Assembly: GCA_937935995.1 (NCBI GenBank) | Contig: CALGXF010000016.1 | Coordinates: 1-8,339 of the forward strand | DNA length: 8,339 nucleotides | Direction of reading: 5' to 3' | From: an uncultured Alphaproteobacteria bacterium | Lineage (GTDB): Bacteria > Pseudomonadota > Alphaproteobacteria > CAAHEQ01 > UBA3637 | Part shown: one piece after another, positions 4,829-8,339 of the stretch | Position numbering within the stretch: the first letter of the stretch is position 1 | Layout: each line of letters begins with the position of its first letter | The notes under the pieces: model-generated | Database searches by the model: none | What the model saw: only the letters and a program-made list of their open reading frames with translations | Told to the model about the DNA's origin: nothing | Program-made: the position numbers and the translations under genes

Positions 4829-7800
4829 ATGCTTAAGACATTAAAAAACAAACGGTTTTTACCTCTTTTGTTTTCTCATATCTTTGGAACATTTAACGAT
4901 AATCTGATTAAAAATATTTTTGTTCTGCTGGCGGCCTACAAATTAACACAAGGCAGCTTTTACTGGATGTTGACGGCTTTTTGTCTGTACGGCCTTGCTT
5001 TTCTGGGAACGTCTTTATATGCAGGCCCGTTATGTGACAAATTCCCGCGCAACATGCTCATCAAGCGTGTCAAACTCTTTGAAATCGGCGTCATGGTTTT
5101 CACTTTGGTCAGCCTTGCTTTGGAAAGCCGTTTTATGATGTTAGGTGCTTTAACTGCTATCGGAGTCTGCACATCATTCCTTCGGTGTGCTAAAAATGCC
5201 ATTATTCCGAATTTGGTATCGACTAAAAATTTGCTTTTTGCCAATGCGCTGTTAAGCGGTATTACTTTTGCTATGTCACTTGTCAGCAGTATTTTGTTCG
5301 CCATCATGCTCCCGTTGACGGTTTCTTTAAGCATTTTAGGTGTTTTACTTCTGTTTTCTTCCCTTTTGGGATACATTGCCGCCACAAAAATCCCGACGAT
5401 TGCGCCGGCAGACAGTATGGCTGTCATCGACAAAAATCCATCAAATTATGTCATGACTTTTTCCAATTTTATAGAAGAAAACAAAACACTTAAATTCTAT
5501 ATTGCTTCCATTGCTTGGTATTGGCTGTTAGGCGGTGTCATTGCTTTCTTTTCATTTGACTATGCCAAAGAAGTTTTATTTGCTCAAAATACAATTTTAT
5601 TGTTTTTAACAGCTTTGCTTTCCGTCGGATGCGTTTTCGGATCAGCGCTGTGTGCGTATTTGTTCCGCATCAAAAAAGCAGACTTTTTAGTGCCGTTCAG
5701 CGCTCTGGGTATTTCCGTCTTTTTGTTAGACGCAGTGCATGCATCAACATTTATTCAACCGTCAGACACATTGGCTACCGTCAGTCAATTTTTTAGTTTG
5801 GGCTTTTGTTCATATCGGCTGGCATTCGACGTAATCGCTATGGCCGTATGCGGTTCTTGTTTTGCAATTCCTTTTTATACGCTGCTTCAAAAACAAACCC
5901 CTAATCAAGTTTTGGGACGTATGATGGGATTTTCAACATGTGTTTGTTCTTTGGCCGTGATGAGTGCCATTTTAATTGTTTTGTCTTTAAAAATGTTGCA
6001 CATATCCATCTTGTTCGTCTTTTTGGCTCTGGCCGTTATCAACTTGTTCTTTGTTGTTTACGCCAGCCAGATTTTGCCCATTCCGACGCGGCGTAAAATT
6101 TTCAAAAAAGTCTTAACGGCTTTATTCGACATCCATGTTGAAGGCTTGGAAAATTTGAAAAAATCCGGTAAACGGACATTGATGATTACCAATCACACGT
6201 CTTATTTGGATGCCCTCATCATTTCGACATTCATCGACCAGAAAATCACATTCTCCCTGACCAATCGGTTGGCTGGCAAATGGTGGATTCGGTTCTTCTG
6301 CAACCTGATGGATGTGCGTGCTTTGGATCCGGTCAGCCCGATGGCTATTAAAGCGATGGTTGAAGAGCTGAAACAAGACAAGTTATGTATGATTTTCACC
6401 GAATCTCAGGTCGCTGACGGACAAACGCGTATGAAATTGTACGAAGGCCCTGCTTTGATGGCGGAAAAAGCCAATGCGCATTTGTTGCCGATTCAAATTT
6501 ACGGTGCGGATCATTCTGTTTTCTCGCGGATTAAAGCAAAATCTTATACAACTTTGTTCCCGAAAATCACGATGAAAATTTTGGCGCCGATTGATTTTAC
6601 GCCGCCGAAAAATGTTTCTTTCCGTGAAGCGCGCCGGGTTTCCAGCAGCAAGTTGTATGACCTGTTGTCCGTCATGACGTTCAATAACTATGATATTCAA
6701 CAAACGTTGTTCAGTGCGTTGATAAAATCTATGAAAGTTGTTGGCCGCAATAAATACATGATGGAAGACACGGAACGCAAGCCCCTTAAAATGAAACACA
6801 TTTTATTGCGGTCTTTTATTTTAGGGCGGTTGATTAACAAAGTCCTGCCGGATGAAAAAACGTTAGGTGTGTTGTTGCCGACTTCGAATGCTTGCGCCTT
6901 GACGGTTTTAGGATTGCATGCTTACGGCAAAATTCCGGCAATGATTAATTTTACCAGCGGCCCGAAACAAGTGATTTCAACCTGTGAAACAGCCCAAATC
7001 AAAACGGTTTTAACGGCAAAGAAAGTCGTTTTACTGGGCAAGTTGGAAAGCTTAATCGAAGCTCTTGAAAATGCCGGTATTCGCGTGTTTTATTTGGAAG
7101 ATTTGAAAAAAGAACTGACATTAAAAGACAAGTTGTTCGGCATTAAAGGCATGTTGATGCCGCAAAAAGTTTATCAAGAAACATCGGGCGGAGCGCGTTC
7201 AACGGATCCTGCCGTCGTGTTATTTACGTCCGGTTCCGAAGGCATGCCGAAAGCTGTTTTGTTAAGTCATGAAAATTTCTTGGGCAATATTTACCAAGTT
7301 CCGACAAAATATGATATTTTCCCCAACGATGTGATGTTAAACTGTTTGCCGATGTTCCATTCTTTCGGATTGATGGCCGGGACTTTTCTGCCATTGATTT
7401 TGGGAATTAAAACAGTTCTTTATCCGACGCCTTTGCATTACCGGATTATTCCGGAATTATGCAGTTCAACTCGGGCAACAATCATGTTCGGAACGGATAC
7501 GTTTTTGGCCGGGTATGCTAAATGTGCCAATCCGTATGACTTCAACAGCTTGCGAATTGTGATTGCCGGCGCCGAAAAATTAAAAGACGAAACGCGTCAG
7601 CTTTGGTCGGAAAAATTCGGGGTGCGTGTCATGGAAGGTTACGGTGCGACCGAATGTTCGCCGGTGATTGCCGTCAATACGTTCTTGCACAACAAAATCG
7701 GTTCTGTCGGTCGACTGATGACCGGTATGGAATACAAATTAAAACCGGTTCCGGGCATTAAAGACGGTGCTGAATTAATTGTTCGCGGGCCTAACATTAT

Positions 7801-8233
7801 GCTGGGATACATGAAGCATGATAAACCCGGTGTTTTACAACCGCCCAAAGACGGTTGGTACGATACCGGTGACATTGTTCAGGTAGATGAAGACGGATTC
7901 GTATTCATTAAAGGCCGATCCAAACGTTTTGCCAAAATCGGCGGAGAAATGGTGTCTTTGTTATCGGTTGAACAAGTCATCACCGATCATTGGCCCGGTT
8001 TCATCAGCGGTGTTGTCAGCATTCCGGATCCCAAGAAAGGCGAACAAATTGTTTTAATTACGACATGTTCCGAAATTACGCAGGACAAACTTGTTCAAGC
8101 ATTCAAAGCAGCCGGTTTAAATGAATTGGCTTTGCCGAAAAAGATTATTTTAACATCGGAACCGCCGTTACTGGGAACCGGTAAGTTCGATTATGTAACA
8201 GCCAAAGACATGGCACTTCAGGCAGTTTCATAA
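4829..8233 (+). CDS. aas: LplT-PlsC-Aas fusion: lysophospholipid transporter, acyltransferase and acyl-ACP synthetase
   Basis: A 1134-residue trifunctional protein for phospholipid repair at the inner membrane. Residues 1 to about 425 are a major-facilitator domain with many hydrophobic helices and an LplT-like start (FGTFNDNLIKN) for lysophospholipid uptake. About 430-640 is a PlsC-type acyltransferase with NHTSYLDA (catalytic His456 and Asp461) and the block FTES (523-526) where FPEG is usual. About 650-1130 is an AMP-forming acyl-ACP synthetase: phosphate loop TSGSEGMPK (800-808), EGYGATE (936-942), YDTGD (1011-1015), KGRSKR (1028-1033) and catalytic Lys1119 in GTGK. E. coli keeps lplT and aas as adjacent separate genes. 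ATG 4829 is 10 bases after AGGA (4815-4818). A TTG at 4826 at 7 bases is an alternative adding one residue. It is monocistronic, followed by a terminator. Confidence 0.93.
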   Translation: MLKTLKNKRFLPLLFSHIFGTFNDNLIKNIFVLLAAYKLTQGSFYWMLTAFCLYGLAFLGTSLYAGPLCDKFPRNMLIKRVKLFEIGVMVFTLVSLALESRFMMLGALTAIGVCTSFLRCAKNAIIPNLVSTKNLLFANALLSGITFAMSLVSSILFAIMLPLTVSLSILGVLLLFSSLLGYIAATKIPTIAPADSMAVIDKNPSNYVMTFSNFIEENKTLKFYIASIAWYWLLGGVIAFFSFDYAKEVLFAQNTILLFLTALLSVGCVFGSALCAYLFRIKKADFLVPFSALGISVFLLDAVHASTFIQPSDTLATVSQFFSLGFCSYRLAFDVIAMAVCGSCFAIPFYTLLQKQTPNQVLGRMMGFSTCVCSLAVMSAILIVLSLKMLHISILFVFLALAVINLFFVVYASQILPIPTRRKIFKKVLTALFDIHVEGLENLKKSGKRTLMITNHTSYLDALIISTFIDQKITFSLTNRLAGKWWIRFFCNLMDVRALDPVSPMAIKAMVEELKQDKLCMIFTESQVADGQTRMKLYEGPALMAEKANAHLLPIQIYGADHSVFSRIKAKSYTTLFPKITMKILAPIDFTPPKNVSFREARRVSSSKLYDLLSVMTFNNYDIQQTLFSALIKSMKVVGRNKYMMEDTERKPLKMKHILLRSFILGRLINKVLPDEKTLGVLLPTSNACALTVLGLHAYGKIPAMINFTSGPKQVISTCETAQIKTVLTAKKVVLLGKLESLIEALENAGIRVFYLEDLKKELTLKDKLFGIKGMLMPQKVYQETSGGARSTDPAVVLFTSGSEGMPKAVLLSHENFLGNIYQVPTKYDIFPNDVMLNCLPMFHSFGLMAGTFLPLILGIKTVLYPTPLHYRIIPELCSSTRATIMFGTDTFLAGYAKCANPYDFNSLRIVIAGAEKLKDETRQLWSEKFGVRVMEGYGATECSPVIAVNTFLHNKIGSVGRLMTGMEYKLKPVPGIKDGAELIVRGPNIMLGYMKHDKPGVLQPPKDGWYDTGDIVQVDEDGFVFIKGRSKRFAKIGGEMVSLLSVEQVITDHWPGFISGVVSIPDPKKGEQIVLITTCSEITQDKLVQAFKAAGLNELALPKKIILTSEPPLLGTGKFDYVTAKDMALQAVS

Positions 8234-8238
8234 ACTTA

Positions 8239-8268
8239 TCCCCCGTCACCCGGCGGGGGATTTTGTTT
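8239..8268 (+). terminator. Rho-independent terminator after the aas fusion gene
   Basis: TCCCCCG (8239-8245) pairs perfectly with CGGGGGA (8254-8260) around an eight-base loop, followed by TTTTGTTT (8261-8268). It starts five bases after the TAA stop and should end the transcript of the fusion gene. Confidence 0.88.
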
Positions 8269-8295
8269 GACAAAGTGTAGAGGGTATGATAAAAA
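8267..8295 (+). promoter_or_regulatory. Putative promoter of the right-edge gene
   Basis: TTGACA (8267-8272) is followed after 17 bases by TAAAAA (8290-8295), the same spacing and hexamers as the promoter at 3471. A better -10-like hexamer, TATGAT (8285-8290), is also present but only 12 bases from TTGACA. The element starts at the end of the preceding terminator and lies just ahead of the ATG at 8321. Confidence 0.5.
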
Positions 8296-8320
8296 CTTCC
8301 TAAAGAACAGGGAGAAATAA

Positions 8321-8339
8321 ATGCTGTCACTTCATCATT
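8321..8339 (+). CDS. Start of a rightward gene, cut by window edge
   Basis: ATG 8321 is preceded by AGGGAG (8309-8314) at six bases and by a plausible promoter. Six codons are visible (MLSLHH), too few to identify the product. It is a new transcription unit after the terminator of the aas fusion. Confidence 0.55.

Overview
The window looks like a chromosomal segment of a Gram-negative alphaproteobacterium with a moderate to AT-leaning base composition. The compact run tpiA-secG-kdsA-eno is a typical alphaproteobacterial arrangement. KdsA (Kdo synthesis for LPS) and an LplT/Aas-type phospholipid repair protein both imply an outer membrane. An uncultured gut- or host-associated lineage is my guess from the style of the accessory genes; the sequence does not prove it.

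Left part (about 1-3470), minus strand. tpiA, secG, kdsA and eno are read leftwards as one operon, with gaps of 9, 10 and 28 bases. A weak promoter lies upstream of tpiA and a clear Rho-independent terminator lies after eno (79-108). Triosephosphate isomerase and enolase belong to glycolysis. Enolase makes the phosphoenolpyruvate that KdsA consumes, and SecG belongs to the protein translocon. pyrG, often found between secG and kdsA in alphaproteobacteria, is missing here. A 15-C homopolymer (39-53) sits between the terminator and what looks like the first codons of another leftward gene.

Middle part (about 3386-4828), plus strand, is the accessory and most unusual region. A TTGACA promoter and a good ribosome binding site lead into a tiny ORF (ATG 3526) whose eleventh codon runs into a 12-C tract. 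Behind it come several small stem-loops, some mutually exclusive, and then an exported protein built from nine 24-residue MORN_2/YwqK-type repeats. The tract length decides where translation of the tiny ORF stops: at 3583, 3627 or 3695. The last stop is directly at the Shine-Dalgarno site of the repeat-protein gene. This has the layout of a phase-variable leader. After the repeat gene lies an orphan cysteine-rich coding fragment (4608-4733) that looks like the tail of a lost surface protein.

Right part (4829-8233), plus strand. One very long gene fuses an LplT-like lysophospholipid transporter, a PlsC-type acyltransferase and an acyl-ACP synthetase, so import, activation of fatty acid and re-acylation are in one polypeptide. 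It ends at a strong terminator (8239-8268), followed by a promoter and the first codons of a further gene at the right edge.
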